Assembly (NCBI GenBank): GCA_023957335.1
Contig: JAMLHC010000004.1
Location: 186,001 to 250,000 of the forward strand
Reading direction: 5' to 3'
DNA length: 64,000 nt
Source of the DNA: Bacteroidota bacterium
GTDB taxonomy: Bacteria > Bacteroidota > Bacteroidia > NS11-12g > UBA955
Below, one piece after another: positions 26,250 through 35,352 of this stretch; position 1 is the stretch's first letter; each line of letters opens with the position of its first letter. A program made the translations under genes and the position numbers. The notes under the pieces were generated by a model. The model was not told the origin of the DNA and made no database searches. It worked only from the letters and a program-made list of their open reading frames with translations.

Positions 26250-27263
26250 ATGATTGAGAAAATTAAAGAGGTTTTACAACAGGTTGATGAGTTTGTTATT
26301 GACTCTGCTAAATCAAACGAAGATTTCAGAATAAAATTTTTAGTAAAAAAAGGTTTGGTAAACGAGTTGGTTGAAGACTTCCGAAATATTGACAACAATC
26401 AAAAAAAAGAAGTTGGAAAAACGCTTAATCAATTAAAAGAAAAAGCGAGAATAAAGTGGGAAGAAGCAAAAGAAAAATATGAAGGAGCTGCGGTTAAACA
26501 AGATAAAAAAATAGATTTATCGTTACCTGTAAACAGTATGAATTTTGGTGGAAAACACCCAATTTCAGTAGTGATGCAGGAAATAAGCGAAATTTTTAAA
26601 AGAATAGGTTTTTCAACAGAAGAAGGTCCAGATATTGAAGACGATTATCACAATTTCTCAGCCTTGAATTTTGCAGAAAACCATCCGGCAAGAGATATGC
26701 AAGACACATTTTTTGTGGATGATAATTTTGCTATCAGAACACATACATCCTCTGTTCAAATCAGGGTAATGGAAAAACAAAAACCTCCCATAAGGGTAAT
26801 TTGTCCCGGAAGAGTTTACAGAAATGAAGATGTATCAGCACGTTCCAACTGTTTTTTTCATCAGATTGAAGGTTTGTATGTGGACAAGAATGTAAGTTTT
26901 GCTGACCTTAAACAAACTTTATACTTTTTTGTAAGAGAATTTTTTGGAAAAGACCTTCCCGTAAGGTTTAGAGCATCCTATTTTCCATTCACAGAACCAA
27001 GCGCAGAAATGGATGTTTTTTTAGGAACTGAAACCGAAGAAGATTACCGTTTGACAAAAGGAACCGGTTGGCTTGAAATACTTGGTTGTGGAATGGTAGA
27101 TGTAAGTGTTTTGAAGAATGTAAATATAGACACAGAACAATATTCAGGTTTTGCATTTGGATTAGGTGTTGATAGAATAGCGATGCTCAAATATGGTATT
27201 AAAGATATCCGAACTATGTTTTATAATGATATCCGATTCTTGTCACAATTCTCTCACTTTTAA
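26250..27263 (+). CDS. pheS: phenylalanyl-tRNA synthetase alpha subunit
   Basis: The 337-residue class II synthetase subunit charges tRNA-Phe together with PheT, which is not nearby. An N-terminal coiled coil (residues 1-85) that grips tRNA is followed by the catalytic core: HPISVVMQEISEIFKRIGFS (motif 1 region), RVYRNEDVSARSNCFFHQIEG (motif 2) and GFAFGLGVDRIAMLKYGIKDIR (motif 3) near the C-terminus. Length matches the family. It is the first gene to the right of the possible origin; a TATTTTTG box at 26220-26227 may be its -7 element. Confidence 0.97.
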   Translation: MIEKIKEVLQQVDEFVIDSAKSNEDFRIKFLVKKGLVNELVEDFRNIDNNQKKEVGKTLNQLKEKARIKWEEAKEKYEGAAVKQDKKIDLSLPVNSMNFGGKHPISVVMQEISEIFKRIGFSTEEGPDIEDDYHNFSALNFAENHPARDMQDTFFVDDNFAIRTHTSSVQIRVMEKQKPPIRVICPGRVYRNEDVSARSNCFFHQIEGLYVDKNVSFADLKQTLYFFVREFFGKDLPVRFRASYFPFTEPSAEMDVFLGTETEEDYRLTKGTGWLEILGCGMVDVSVLKNVNIDTEQYSGFAFGLGVDRIAMLKYGIKDIRTMFYNDIRFLSQFSHF

Positions 27264-27287
27264 AATAACATAAACCAAAGCGCTAAC

Positions 27288-28436
27288 ATGTTGCCATCGG
27301 AAAAAAGAATAGGGATAATAGGAGGAGGACAATTGGGAAAAATGTTGGCAGAAGCCGGTTCTCCGTGGTTAGTTAAGTACAATTTTTTAGATGCTGCAAA
27401 TTCACCATGCTCGTTAATGGGAGGAAACTTTATTGAAGGAAAAATTACATCCGAAGAAGATATAAGAAGACTGTCAGAAGCCTCAGATATTTTGACATTT
27501 GAAATCGAACATATCAATACAGAAGCCATTGCCGGTTTGGAAAAAGAAGGAAAACAAATTATTCCAAAACCATCTGTGCTTCAAATCATTAATGATAAAG
27601 GGATTCAAAACGAATATTTGGAAAAGAAAGGAATTGCTATTCCTAAATTTTATAATCTCACAGAAGAAAAAGACTGGGTAGAAAAATTAGAAATATTTTC
27701 AGGAGAAAAGATAGTAGTAAAATCCCGCAAAGGAGGTTATGATGGCAAAGGAGTAAGCATCATGACAAAAGAAAAAATAAGAAAAGGAGCCAGACCCTTT
27801 GCCACCACCCAAAATACACTCTTTGAGCAATTCATAGAAAATGTTATAGAAATTTCGGTCATAGTTGCCATCGATCAAAAAGGGAATTCTTGCACATTTC
27901 CATTAGTGGCTATGGAGTTTGACCCGATAAGTAATCTGGTTATGTTTCTTCACACGGAAGTTGATTTGCCCGCAGCTGTTCAAGCAGAATGTAAAGATAT
28001 TTCGCAAAAAGCTGCACTATCATTCCATTCGCCCGGATTGTTTGCTGTAGAATTATTTGTAAAAGGCAGTCAGGTTTTGGTAAACGAAATTGCTCCACGA
28101 CCACATAACTCAGGTCATCACACCATTGAAGCTTGTTATACATCTCAGTTTGAACAATTGAACCGAATACTACTTGGTTTACCTCTTGGAAACACAGAAA
28201 AAATTTGTGCTGCAGCCATGTTAAATCTTGTGGGACCGGAAGATTTTTCGGGAAAATATACGCTTAGTCAAACTGATGAAGCACTCGCAGAACCAGGAAT
28301 TTATGTGCACTTATATGGCAAAACCGAGAGCAGACCTCACCGAAAATTAGGACATATAACAGTGTTAGCAAAAGACAAACAAGCTCTTTTTGAGAAGGTA
28401 AAATTGGCACAAAAAATTAAAGCCATAGCCAAGTGA
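27288..28436 (+). CDS. purK: N5-carboxyaminoimidazole ribonucleotide synthase
   Basis: The 382-residue ATP-grasp enzyme carboxylates AIR with ATP and bicarbonate in purine synthesis. Marks are IGIIGGGQLGKMLAEAG at the N-terminus, VVKSRKGGYDGKGV (ATP-grasp loop), and VNEIAPRPHNSGHHTIEAC with the metal and substrate residues. It lies 24 nt after pheS and may be co-transcribed with it. Its partner gene purE is not in the window, while another purine gene, purD, is at 45 kb. Confidence 0.95.
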   Translation: MLPSEKRIGIIGGGQLGKMLAEAGSPWLVKYNFLDAANSPCSLMGGNFIEGKITSEEDIRRLSEASDILTFEIEHINTEAIAGLEKEGKQIIPKPSVLQIINDKGIQNEYLEKKGIAIPKFYNLTEEKDWVEKLEIFSGEKIVVKSRKGGYDGKGVSIMTKEKIRKGARPFATTQNTLFEQFIENVIEISVIVAIDQKGNSCTFPLVAMEFDPISNLVMFLHTEVDLPAAVQAECKDISQKAALSFHSPGLFAVELFVKGSQVLVNEIAPRPHNSGHHTIEACYTSQFEQLNRILLGLPLGNTEKICAAAMLNLVGPEDFSGKYTLSQTDEALAEPGIYVHLYGKTESRPHRKLGHITVLAKDKQALFEKVKLAQKIKAIAK

Positions 28437-28533
28437 AATTTGCATAGGTAAATTATGTAATTTTGCACCCTTGCAATAAAAGCAAGCAAAATAGGTTTTA
28501 TTCAAACATAAATTTTAATCACAGCCGGTACGA

Positions 28534-29397
28534 ATGAGACAACTCAAAATAAGTAAACAGTTTACGAATAGGGAAAATAAATCCCTCGACAAATACCTCA
28601 ACGAAATCAGTAAAGTTCCAATGATTGATGCGCAAGAAGAGGTGGAACTTGCAAGAAGAATTAGAGAAGGCGACCAAAAAGCATTAGAAAAATTGGTAAA
28701 CGCTAACCTCAGATTCGTAGTTTCCGTTTCCAAACAATATCAAAACCAAGGATTAACATTGGGCGACCTTATCAACGAAGGAAACTTTGGATTGATAAAA
28801 GCAGCCAGAAGATTTGATGAAACCCGTGGTTTTAAATTCATTTCGTATGCAGTATGGTGGATTCGCCAATCCATTCTTCAGGCATTAGCAGACCAGTCAA
28901 GAATTGTTAGATTACCGCTAAATAAAGTTAGTTCAATAGGTAAAATTGCTGCAGCAGCAGCCAAATTAGAACAAGAACTAGAAAGACCGCCAACATCAGA
29001 AGAGATTGCAAAAGAATTGGATATTTCTGTTGTAGAAGTTGAAAATGCTTTCAAATCCTCAGGACGTCATTTATCCATTGATGCTCCTTTGACCGAAGGA
29101 GAAGATAATACCCTATTGGGAATATTGGACAACAATGACGAACCCGATCCCGATTCACCTTTGCTAAATGAATCTTTGCAAAAAGAAATTAACCGTGTTA
29201 TTAGCACGCTTTCCGACAAAGAAAGAGATGTGTTGAGATATTATTACGGACTTGACGGAGGTCCTGTTCATACCTTAGAAGATATCAGCGAAAAGGTAGG
29301 ACTTACCAGAGAGCGTGTAAGACAAATCAAAGAGAAAGCGCTCAGAAGGCTCCGAAAATCATCAAAAAGTAAAATACTTAAAACCTATTTGGGATAA
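28534..29397 (+). CDS. rpoD: primary RNA polymerase sigma factor (RpoD/SigA, Bacteroidota type)
   Basis: The 287-residue sigma-70 lacks the long region 1.1 and non-conserved insert, as is usual for Bacteroidota housekeeping sigma factors. Region 1.2 ([15 protein letters not shown]), region 2 ([51 protein letters not shown]), region 3 ([17 protein letters not shown]) and region 4 ([28 protein letters not shown]) are complete. It is the polymerase subunit expected to read the TAnnTTTG promoters noted here. A TAATTTTG box at 28458-28465 may be its own -7 element. A strong terminator follows. Confidence 0.96.
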   Translation: MRQLKISKQFTNRENKSLDKYLNEISKVPMIDAQEEVELARRIREGDQKALEKLVNANLRFVVSVSKQYQNQGLTLGDLINEGNFGLIKAARRFDETRGFKFISYAVWWIRQSILQALADQSRIVRLPLNKVSSIGKIAAAAAKLEQELERPPTSEEIAKELDISVVEVENAFKSSGRHLSIDAPLTEGEDNTLLGILDNNDEPDPDSPLLNESLQKEINRVISTLSDKERDVLRYYYGLDGGPVHTLEDISEKVGLTRERVRQIKEKALRRLRKSSKSKILKTYLG

Positions 29398-29410
29398 ACA
29401 AAATAAAGAA

Positions 29411-29436
29411 GGGAGCAAAAAAACGCTCCCTTTTTT
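29411..29436 (+). terminator. intrinsic terminator after rpoD
   Basis: GGGAGC (29411-29416), an A-rich 8-nt loop, GCTCCC (29425-29430) and six T residues form a standard Rho-independent terminator 14 nt after the rpoD stop. Confidence 0.85.
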
Positions 29437-29548
29437 ATTTACAAATAACATAATCGCAGTACATCGCCTGTCTTTGTTGTAACCCGTATTTACAAGAAAT
29501 TGGTAGGCTCCTATTAAAAACATGTCCATAATACAAATCAACTTGAGA

Positions 29549-30397
29549 TTATGATGGGTTAAGTGGCTTTAATAATAATGTCAAACAAGCTCCCAAAACA
29601 AAAGGGAAGGTCAAAGCAATAATGTTGAATTTCATCATAAGAACCGTAAAAATTACGGAGAACACAACGGATAGCATTGCGCTAAAAAAATTTTTATAAT
29701 CCTTTCCGGCAAAAACTATTGCGCACAGTACAGCATTGTAACTTATCAATCCGTTAGCTATTGTTTCTGTTGGTACAAAAGGATAAGCAAGAATTCCTGC
29801 TAAAAGCGCCCCCGTCAAACCATATATGCCGGCAATTGGAGAATGAATGAATACCCCAAGTATAAATAAGCCCCCGGACCAAATACCGACTTGAAAAATG
29901 ACTTGTCCAAATCCTTTAACAGCAAATAAATAATTGTCTATTTGAGAGGAGGTGAACAATGTTTTATCATTTAAAATGCTTGGATAAACATAGATTGCCA
30001 AATAGATAAAAAACCAAGTAACCAATACAAAGGGTAAAGTAAACACGGGTATTTTGCGTTTGAAAAAGAAGTGCTGAATCACAACTGCCATTACTGAACC
30101 TAACATAATAATAATCCAACTAAGCAAAACAGGTTTAAAAAACAGCATGACAGCTACACCCACCAAAGCAGGACTGAATCCATATAAGCCTTTTTCTATA
30201 TTATCTTTTTCGTATTTGAATAGATGAGCGGTAACAGTAGCAGTTGATGTTGCCAAAATTGCGCCTAATCCCATATATGTAGAGCCAAAGAATATACCAA
30301 GCAAAAAAAGCATACCGGTATAAATGTTTTCTTGCAGCATAATCTGACTGATGCTGTTAAAACCACTTTTTATGAATTTTGAAATAGAAATTTCCAT
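29549..30397 (-). CDS. urea transporter (UT family)
   Basis: The 282-residue membrane protein has about ten hydrophobic helices in two homologous halves. The UT signature LPxxTxPF is recognisable twice in related form, as KIPVFTLPFVLVTW in the first half and NIIALTFPFVLGAC in the second. GLYGFSPALVGVAV and GLISYNAVLCAIVF are the paired conserved segments lining the pore. Such channels let urea cross the inner membrane down its gradient. No urease genes are nearby, so urea use may be encoded elsewhere. It is a single gene on the minus strand. Confidence 0.85.
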   Translation of the reverse strand: MEISISKFIKSGFNSISQIMLQENIYTGMLFLLGIFFGSTYMGLGAILATSTATVTAHLFKYEKDNIEKGLYGFSPALVGVAVMLFFKPVLLSWIIIMLGSVMAVVIQHFFFKRKIPVFTLPFVLVTWFFIYLAIYVYPSILNDKTLFTSSQIDNYLFAVKGFGQVIFQVGIWSGGLFILGVFIHSPIAGIYGLTGALLAGILAYPFVPTETIANGLISYNAVLCAIVFAGKDYKNFFSAMLSVVFSVIFTVLMMKFNIIALTFPFVLGACLTLLLKPLNPS

Positions 30398-30470
30398 TTT
30401 GGAAGTTTATTAACGATTGATACCCTATTTATTAATAATCGTCCACGGTATATCAGATTCAAAATCATAT

Positions 30471-30515
30471 TTATTGCACATTGCCTTGACCTTTTAGCGT
30501 GCGGTATCGGTTGCG
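30471..30515 (-). repeat. displaced copy of the last 15 codons of the TPR gene
   Basis: This 45-bp segment reads on the minus strand as RNRYRTLKGQGNVQ plus stop, identical in protein to the end of the TPR gene (32438-32482), but the DNA differs at four positions, all silent. The two copies have the same orientation and enclose the restriction-modification island 30516-32437. Similarity stops sharply upstream of the 15 codons. This is the trace expected when an incoming element brings its own copy of a gene's 3' end. Confidence 0.85.
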
Positions 30516-30579
30516 TTTTGCTTTTATTTTGCCCGATGTCATGGTTGAATTGCGGTTGCTGATATTAGCAATACGTTTT

Positions 30580-31323
30580 TTATATTGTTTCGTAAGTGTC
30601 GTACAAATTCTTGAAGTTTGCCGCCTTCACTCTGAAACCACTTCCGTGGTCGTGGGTTTTGCCATAGTTTTTGCCGGAATTGTACACACCAATTCTGATG
30701 TCAAACATTATTCCTCCCTTTTCAATTTCTTTCAAAAATTTGTCAAAGTCAAAATCCTTATAAATTTCGCCTGCGGTAAAATGATATTGATTTTTCTTTT
30801 TTACTGTTTTTGTATCTGCAAAAACCAAAAATAAATCTTTCATTTTTGAAGATGCCTTTTTCAAAGTTTCAAAATCCCACGAAACTGTTGAAAGATTTCT
30901 GTCTTTTAAGTCGCTGATTACAAGATCTAATTTTTTGTTTCGTCTATCAACTTTTAGTTTCATTTTGTACTTTGAATATATTGTTGATGCACGATGTCCA
31001 AAAACTGATGCATACAATTTTTTCTTGTTGGAATGGTTTTCATCGCGAATTTCCGCAAAATTTTCACGTAGATAAGAATTAGCTTGTTTAGGGTTGTCAG
31101 GTGATTTGGTAAATAATGAAACGAAAGAACTGTTAAAAAGTCTTTTGCTTTTTACTTCAAACCCTTTAAAATCAGCTTCTTTTTTATTATTTTCGGTAAC
31201 GCCCAATAAATCTTCAAACGTATTTCCAATCCCACCATCCGTATTATTTGGTCTTGTACATTCTACAAAACCCAATTTTTTAATTCGGTTAAATTCTTTC
31301 TTCAACGTAACTAAATTCTTCAT
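30580..31323 (-). CDS. MvaI/BcnI-family type II restriction endonuclease
   Basis: The 247-residue nuclease matches the MvaI/BcnI family. The active site is visible at GGIGNTFEDLLG (E37), then EADFKGFEVKSKR, giving D51-x4-E56-x-K58, the same spacing as in MvaI. MvaI cuts CCWGG and BcnI CCSGG; the exact site of this enzyme cannot be read from sequence. It overlaps the HTH gene by 4 nt and is transcribed away from a methyltransferase whose SPPY motif suits N4-cytosine methylation, in keeping with this family. Confidence 0.88.
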   Translation of the reverse strand: MKNLVTLKKEFNRIKKLGFVECTRPNNTDGGIGNTFEDLLGVTENNKKEADFKGFEVKSKRLFNSSFVSLFTKSPDNPKQANSYLRENFAEIRDENHSNKKKLYASVFGHRASTIYSKYKMKLKVDRRNKKLDLVISDLKDRNLSTVSWDFETLKKASSKMKDLFLVFADTKTVKKKNQYHFTAGEIYKDFDFDKFLKEIEKGGIMFDIRIGVYNSGKNYGKTHDHGSGFRVKAANFKNLYDTYETI

Positions 31324-31547
31324 AAACTTTCTTTTGGTAATAAATCTTTTGGGCTGATTCCTAATGCCTTTGAAATTTTGTTAATGTGGTTAAGGTTGTA
31401 TTTTGAATTGTATTTTAAACTCTCTATTTTACCTATAAAACCAAACGACACACCAATCCTGTCAGATAATTCGGCTTGTGAAACTTTTTTTTCTGTTCTA
31501 GATTCCCTTACTTTGTTGATGACAAATAATTCTATTTCTGTTAGCAT
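31320..31547 (-). CDS. XRE-type HTH regulator, probable controller protein of the R-M system
   Basis: The 75-residue protein is a single helix-turn-helix domain (KKVSQAELSDRIGVSFGFIGKIES, split around residue 22). Its size and place, directly ahead of the nuclease gene with a 4-nt overlap and divergent from the methylase gene, are those of C proteins in restriction-modification systems. C proteins delay nuclease synthesis until the host DNA is methylated. A palindrome in the shared promoter region (31598-31614) is a candidate binding site. Confidence 0.82.
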   Translation of the reverse strand: MLTEIELFVINKVRESRTEKKVSQAELSDRIGVSFGFIGKIESLKYNSKYNLNHINKISKALGISPKDLLPKESL

Positions 31548-31597
31548 ATTTTCTATTAGGAAACTTACGAACTTCTATTATATGGTGTATTTTTGCA

Positions 31598-31614
31598 ACT
31601 TACTATGAGTAAGT
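31598..31614. promoter_or_regulatory. candidate C-protein operator between divergent R-M genes
   Basis: ACTTAC-TATGA-GTAAGT is a perfect 6-bp inverted repeat with a 5-bp spacer, ending 10 nt before the methylase start. A half-site ACTTAC recurs at about 31563. A TATTTTTG box (31588-31595) just upstream suits a promoter for the methylase, so a bound regulator would sit at the transcription start. Confidence 0.45.
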
Positions 31615-31624
31615 GTTTTTTTAA

Positions 31625-32365
31625 ATGGAAGTAAATAAAGTCTATAACGAAAGTTGTTTGGATACGCTCAAGCGCATTCCTGACAATTCCATTGATTTGG
31701 TTATAACATCGCCACCTTACAATATGAATTTGCGAATCCGTAATGGTGAGTATTGTTCACGTCAAATTGTAAAAGAGTTTAGTACCAAATATGAAGGATT
31801 TGATGATAATTTGCCAATCGAAGAATATTTTAAATTTCATTTAAGTGTCTTAAAAGAATTGCTAAGAACTTCAAATGTTATTTTTTACAATATTCAAATT
31901 GTTACAGGCAGTAAAAGAGCAATTTTTAAGATAATAGGAGAATTATCTGATTATTTGAAAGATATAATTGTTTGGGACAAAGGCTATGCACAACCTGCAA
32001 TGGCTCCAAAAGTTTTAAATCGTAGAACAGAATTGATTTTAGTTTTTGACAGAGATAACGGTATTAGTCGTCAGTTTGAGAAAGCTAACTTTGAAAGAGG
32101 TACGTTAGACGATTTATGGCTAATTAAAAGAGGTAAAAAAGTCATAGATAGTCATTCTGCTGTTTTTCCTGAAGAATTAGTTAAAACAATAATTGAAAAT
32201 TTTTCTAATGAAGGCGATTTGGTTTATGACCCATTTATGGGAACGGGAACTACTGCGATTGTCGCAAAGAAATTAAATCGTAATTATTTAGGAAGTGAAT
32301 TGACAGAAAAATATTTCAAAGTCATAAGCGAAAGATTGCAAGTATTTGAAAATGAACTTTTTTAA
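31625..32365 (+). CDS. DNA methyltransferase (probably N4-cytosine) of the MvaI/BcnI-type system
   Basis: The 246-residue beta-class enzyme has motif IV as TSPPYN (SPPYN at residues 29-33), which is typical of N4-cytosine methylases, and the SAM-binding motif YDPFMGTGTTA (DPFMGTG at 202-208). It is divergent from the HTH and nuclease genes. The three genes form a compact 1.9-kb island inserted at the 3' end of the TPR gene. Methylation would protect host sites from the linked nuclease. Confidence 0.88.
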   Translation: MEVNKVYNESCLDTLKRIPDNSIDLVITSPPYNMNLRIRNGEYCSRQIVKEFSTKYEGFDDNLPIEEYFKFHLSVLKELLRTSNVIFYNIQIVTGSKRAIFKIIGELSDYLKDIIVWDKGYAQPAMAPKVLNRRTELILVFDRDNGISRQFEKANFERGTLDDLWLIKRGKKVIDSHSAVFPEELVKTIIENFSNEGDLVYDPFMGTGTTAIVAKKLNRNYLGSELTEKYFKVISERLQVFENELF

Positions 32366-32403
32366 GTATTTCGTTTAAGATACACTTTTTTGCCTATTCA
32401 TAG

Positions 32404-32419
32404 TTGGTAACAACACCAA
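32404..32419. repeat. REP-like hairpin, degenerate relative of the MITE ends
   Basis: TTGGT-AACAAC-ACCAA is a short stem-loop that differs by one base in its core from the TTGGTGACAACACCAA found at the ends of the 11391-11689 element. It lies between the methylase gene and the right boundary of the R-M island, so it may be linked to the island's arrival. Confidence 0.45.
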
Positions 32420-32437
32420 GCACGTTAAAAAAAACAT

Positions 32438-34288
32438 TTATTGCACATTGCCTTGCCCTTTGAGTGTGCGGTATCGGTTGCGGGCTTCAAATGAATACAA
32501 GCTGCCACTATAGTCTAATAGAATTTTCTCATAGGTTTCTATTGCTTTTTGTTTGTCGCCCAACCTGAAATCATAGAGTCTGGCTAATGAAATCAAGGCA
32601 TCGTCTGCCAAAATATCAAAGTAATATTTCTGTACCAAGTCTTTGTAAAGACTTACGGCTGAATCAAGATTGCCGGTTTTTTCGGCTATTCGGGCTTTCA
32701 GAAAAAGGATGTCATCTGAAAGCTCATTATAGCTGTATGTTGCTTGCAAAGAATCAAGCACCGCAATACTTTGAGAAATCTTATTCTGAAACAGTAAAAA
32801 TTCTGCACGCGCATACATTTTCAAGGGTTCTTCGGTGGTGTCAAGCCCTGTGTTTTCAATAATTTGCAAGGACAATTCTATCGCATTATTTGAAATTAAC
32901 TGTGTTGTAGCGCCTTTGAGCACTTCAAGTTGTGTGAGCGCCCATTCAAAATCTCCACGGAAATAACAAAGTCTTGCAAACTTAAATCGCGCTTCTTGTC
33001 CCAGAGGGTCATCCTTAAAATCGGTTTCAATTTGTTTGTAGAGCAAGTGAGCATCCCATTCTTCACCGGCAATCAGATAAGCATCTGCTAATTTGAGTTT
33101 GGCAGAACCTTTTTGTAGCTTAGACAAGGAACCTGTTTCTATGTATTTTTGGAGTTCTGCTATTCCTTTTTGAGGCTGATTCAGATATTGAATATAAAGG
33201 TCTGCAAGGTCAAGACGGGCGTTTTCTGCTCCGGGCAAATACCCTCTGTTTTCAAGGAAAACAATATAATCCTGTGCCAGTTTTTCTAATTCTTGTTTGT
33301 CAGCTCCGGCACCTTTTTGGATTTTGAGCAAGCGGGTTTTGAGCATTCCGCTCATGGCGTTGTTGTAATAATAAAAATCCTCGCCCCTTTCCACCAGATT
33401 TTGATAGCATTTGATAGCGGTTGCATATGCCTCGTTGTCCAAACAAGTTTGAGCGAGTTCAATCAGTTTGCGCCCTGATTTTCCGCTACGCAAGTCTAAT
33501 GCGCGTGTTTGCAAAAAGGCTCCTTCCCAGTCTTTTTGTTGCACAAAAGTCCAGAACAGCAATTCTTGATAGGCTTCATTGTCCGGGTTTTTTTGCAGTC
33601 GGGAAATAAGCTCTTTTTTAAGTTGTTCATAGTGTTTGTCTTCGGTCAGATAGAGCTGCAACCTCGATTTGACCTGATCCAAGTAAAAGGAATTGAATTC
33701 GAGATATTGCAAATATTCGCCAAACACAGCCCCATATTCGCCTTTGTTTGCATACAAATCCGCCAACTCCATGGTATAAGCCCGATCGTTTTTGCTGTAT
33801 TTACGCGCCTCCATATAGGTTTGGATTGCCAAATCTGTATAACCCCTTTTTTCAAAGGCAGTGGCTACTTGAGGCGCTTGTCCTTTGTAATAAATATTTT
33901 CATCTGAGAGTAATTCCGAAAAAACCTTCTGGGCTTTTTTGTTATCTCCCGATTTGTCCAAAGTCCAACCCATATCAACCTTAAGTGCGGGGTTGTCAGG
34001 AAAATGCTTAGATTGTTTCTGGGTAAATTTTATGGCATCCTTGTAATTATCAAGTTTTACCAAACATTGCAGGTAGTTTTCGTAATAGGTATAAGAATAG
34101 CGGTTTTTGCTGAGCAATTCTTCATACAGTGTCAATGCTTTCTCGTATTCACCCGAAGCAAAATACGTGGCAGCAAGCCTTTCTTTGTTGTCATTTGGGT
34201 TTGATTGGGCAAAAGCGTGTTGCAATCCTGCCAAGGTCAGTACCACCGAAACGACACACAGTCTGCTATAAAACACAAATTTTGTCAA
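32438..34288 (-). CDS. exported tetratricopeptide-repeat protein
   Basis: The 616-residue protein begins with a signal peptide (FVFYSRLCVVSVVLTLAGLQHAFAQS, split about residue 28) and is then almost wholly TPR-like helix pairs: AATYFASGEYEKALTLYEELL, VDMGWTLDKSGDNKKAQKVFSELL, ADLYANKGEYGAVFGEYL and others to the C-terminus. Such proteins act as periplasmic scaffolds; the partner is unknown. Its last 15 codons are duplicated beyond the R-M island at 30471-30515, so the 3' end seen here was probably supplied or spared by the insertion. It lies 6 nt downstream of nfu on the same strand. Confidence 0.85.
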   Translation of the reverse strand: MTKFVFYSRLCVVSVVLTLAGLQHAFAQSNPNDNKERLAATYFASGEYEKALTLYEELLSKNRYSYTYYENYLQCLVKLDNYKDAIKFTQKQSKHFPDNPALKVDMGWTLDKSGDNKKAQKVFSELLSDENIYYKGQAPQVATAFEKRGYTDLAIQTYMEARKYSKNDRAYTMELADLYANKGEYGAVFGEYLQYLEFNSFYLDQVKSRLQLYLTEDKHYEQLKKELISRLQKNPDNEAYQELLFWTFVQQKDWEGAFLQTRALDLRSGKSGRKLIELAQTCLDNEAYATAIKCYQNLVERGEDFYYYNNAMSGMLKTRLLKIQKGAGADKQELEKLAQDYIVFLENRGYLPGAENARLDLADLYIQYLNQPQKGIAELQKYIETGSLSKLQKGSAKLKLADAYLIAGEEWDAHLLYKQIETDFKDDPLGQEARFKFARLCYFRGDFEWALTQLEVLKGATTQLISNNAIELSLQIIENTGLDTTEEPLKMYARAEFLLFQNKISQSIAVLDSLQATYSYNELSDDILFLKARIAEKTGNLDSAVSLYKDLVQKYYFDILADDALISLARLYDFRLGDKQKAIETYEKILLDYSGSLYSFEARNRYRTLKGQGNVQ

Positions 34289-34294
34289 ATGAAT

Positions 34295-34855
34295 TTAGAT
34301 TTCTGCTTCCACAGCCCTCACTTCGGGCACCATACGCTTGAGCAAGCTTTCTATACCTGCTTTCAACGTAAATGTAGATGAAGGACAGCCGCTGCAAGAG
34401 CCTTTCATGACAACTGTTACAACACCATCGTGAAAAGATTTGAATGAAATTGCCCCCCCGTCCATTTCAACGGCAGGTTTTACATGGTCGTCTAACAGTT
34501 GCTTGATTTTCATAACCACTTCACTTTCTTCTTCATCGCTCAAAGAGTGTGATTGGGACACTATTTCAATACCGCTTTCGACTAAGTTCTTCACCGCTTC
34601 TTTAATAACAGGAGCAAGCTCTTGCCAATCTGCAGAGGGTTTTTTGGTAACAGAAACAAAGTTATTCATAATAAAAATGCCATCCACATCCGAGTATGCA
34701 AAAAGAGCAAGTGCGAGGGGAGAGTTACTTGCGTCTGATTTGCTTCTAAAATCGGCACTGTCATTGGGTAATATCATTTTGTTAAGAACAAATTTCAAAG
34801 AGTCGGGATTGGGTGTTCCTTCAACAAAAACGCTGATTGTTTGTAGGTTCATCAT
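34295..34855 (-). CDS. nfu: NifU-family iron-sulfur scaffold protein (Nfu type)
   Basis: The 186-residue protein has an N-terminal Nfu_N domain (TPNPDSLKFVLNKMIL, residues about 15-30) and a C-terminal NifU domain with the cluster-binding CSGC (GSCSGCPSSTFTLKAGIESLL, split around residue 155). Nfu proteins deliver Fe-S clusters to client enzymes. Two adjacent Met codons are possible starts. A 52-bp part of this gene (codons about 9-25) is perfectly repeated 640 bp upstream at 35423-35474. Confidence 0.93.
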   Translation of the reverse strand: MMNLQTISVFVEGTPNPDSLKFVLNKMILPNDSADFRSKSDASNSPLALALFAYSDVDGIFIMNNFVSVTKKPSADWQELAPVIKEAVKNLVESGIEIVSQSHSLSDEEESEVVMKIKQLLDDHVKPAVEMDGGAISFKSFHDGVVTVVMKGSCSGCPSSTFTLKAGIESLLKRMVPEVRAVEAEI

Positions 34856-35082
34856 TTTTTTGATAGATAATTAAATTGACTTGCAAAGATACTGTACAAA
34901 ACACCACAAAAGTCTATGCAATGATTGATAATAAACATCCTTTTGTCGAACCGTCAAGGAGCATATTGTTTGTGTGGTGGGTGAATATAGTAAGCTGCGG
35001 TTTGAAGAAAACAGACATTAATCAAAATTCCTAAAAGTATTTGTTTTTGCAAAGTTTTAGGAATTTAGTTTACCTTAGTCTT

Positions 35083-35352
35083 ATGAAAGAAATACCCAGA
35101 AAACGGTATTTAGAAACACTTCAAGTACTCAAAGACAAGAATTTAATTAAGGTTGCCACGGGCGTTAGGCGTTGTGGTAAATCAACTTTAATGACACAAT
35201 TTCAAGACTTGTTGCGTAAAGAAAATGCCAAAGTCTCCATTTTGGCAATCAATATGGATATGTCCGAATTTCGGTTTTTGGCAGAAAAAAATAAACGCAT
35301 TGGATTGGCTGACAAAGACAGAAATATAAGGGCGAAACTCACAGCGGTTTGA
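35083..35352 (+). pseudogene. N-terminal remnant of an AAA (DUF4143-type) ATPase
   Basis: About 73 residues match the beginning of AAA_14/DUF4143 ATPases: MKEIPRKRYLETLQVLKD, then the Walker A GVRRCGKSTLM and a following strand. The frame then breaks off in sequence unrelated to the family and stops at 35352, whereas complete members are near 400 residues (one is at 58364-59560). The break coincides with the left side of an attC-like element. Non-functional in all likelihood. Confidence 0.65.
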
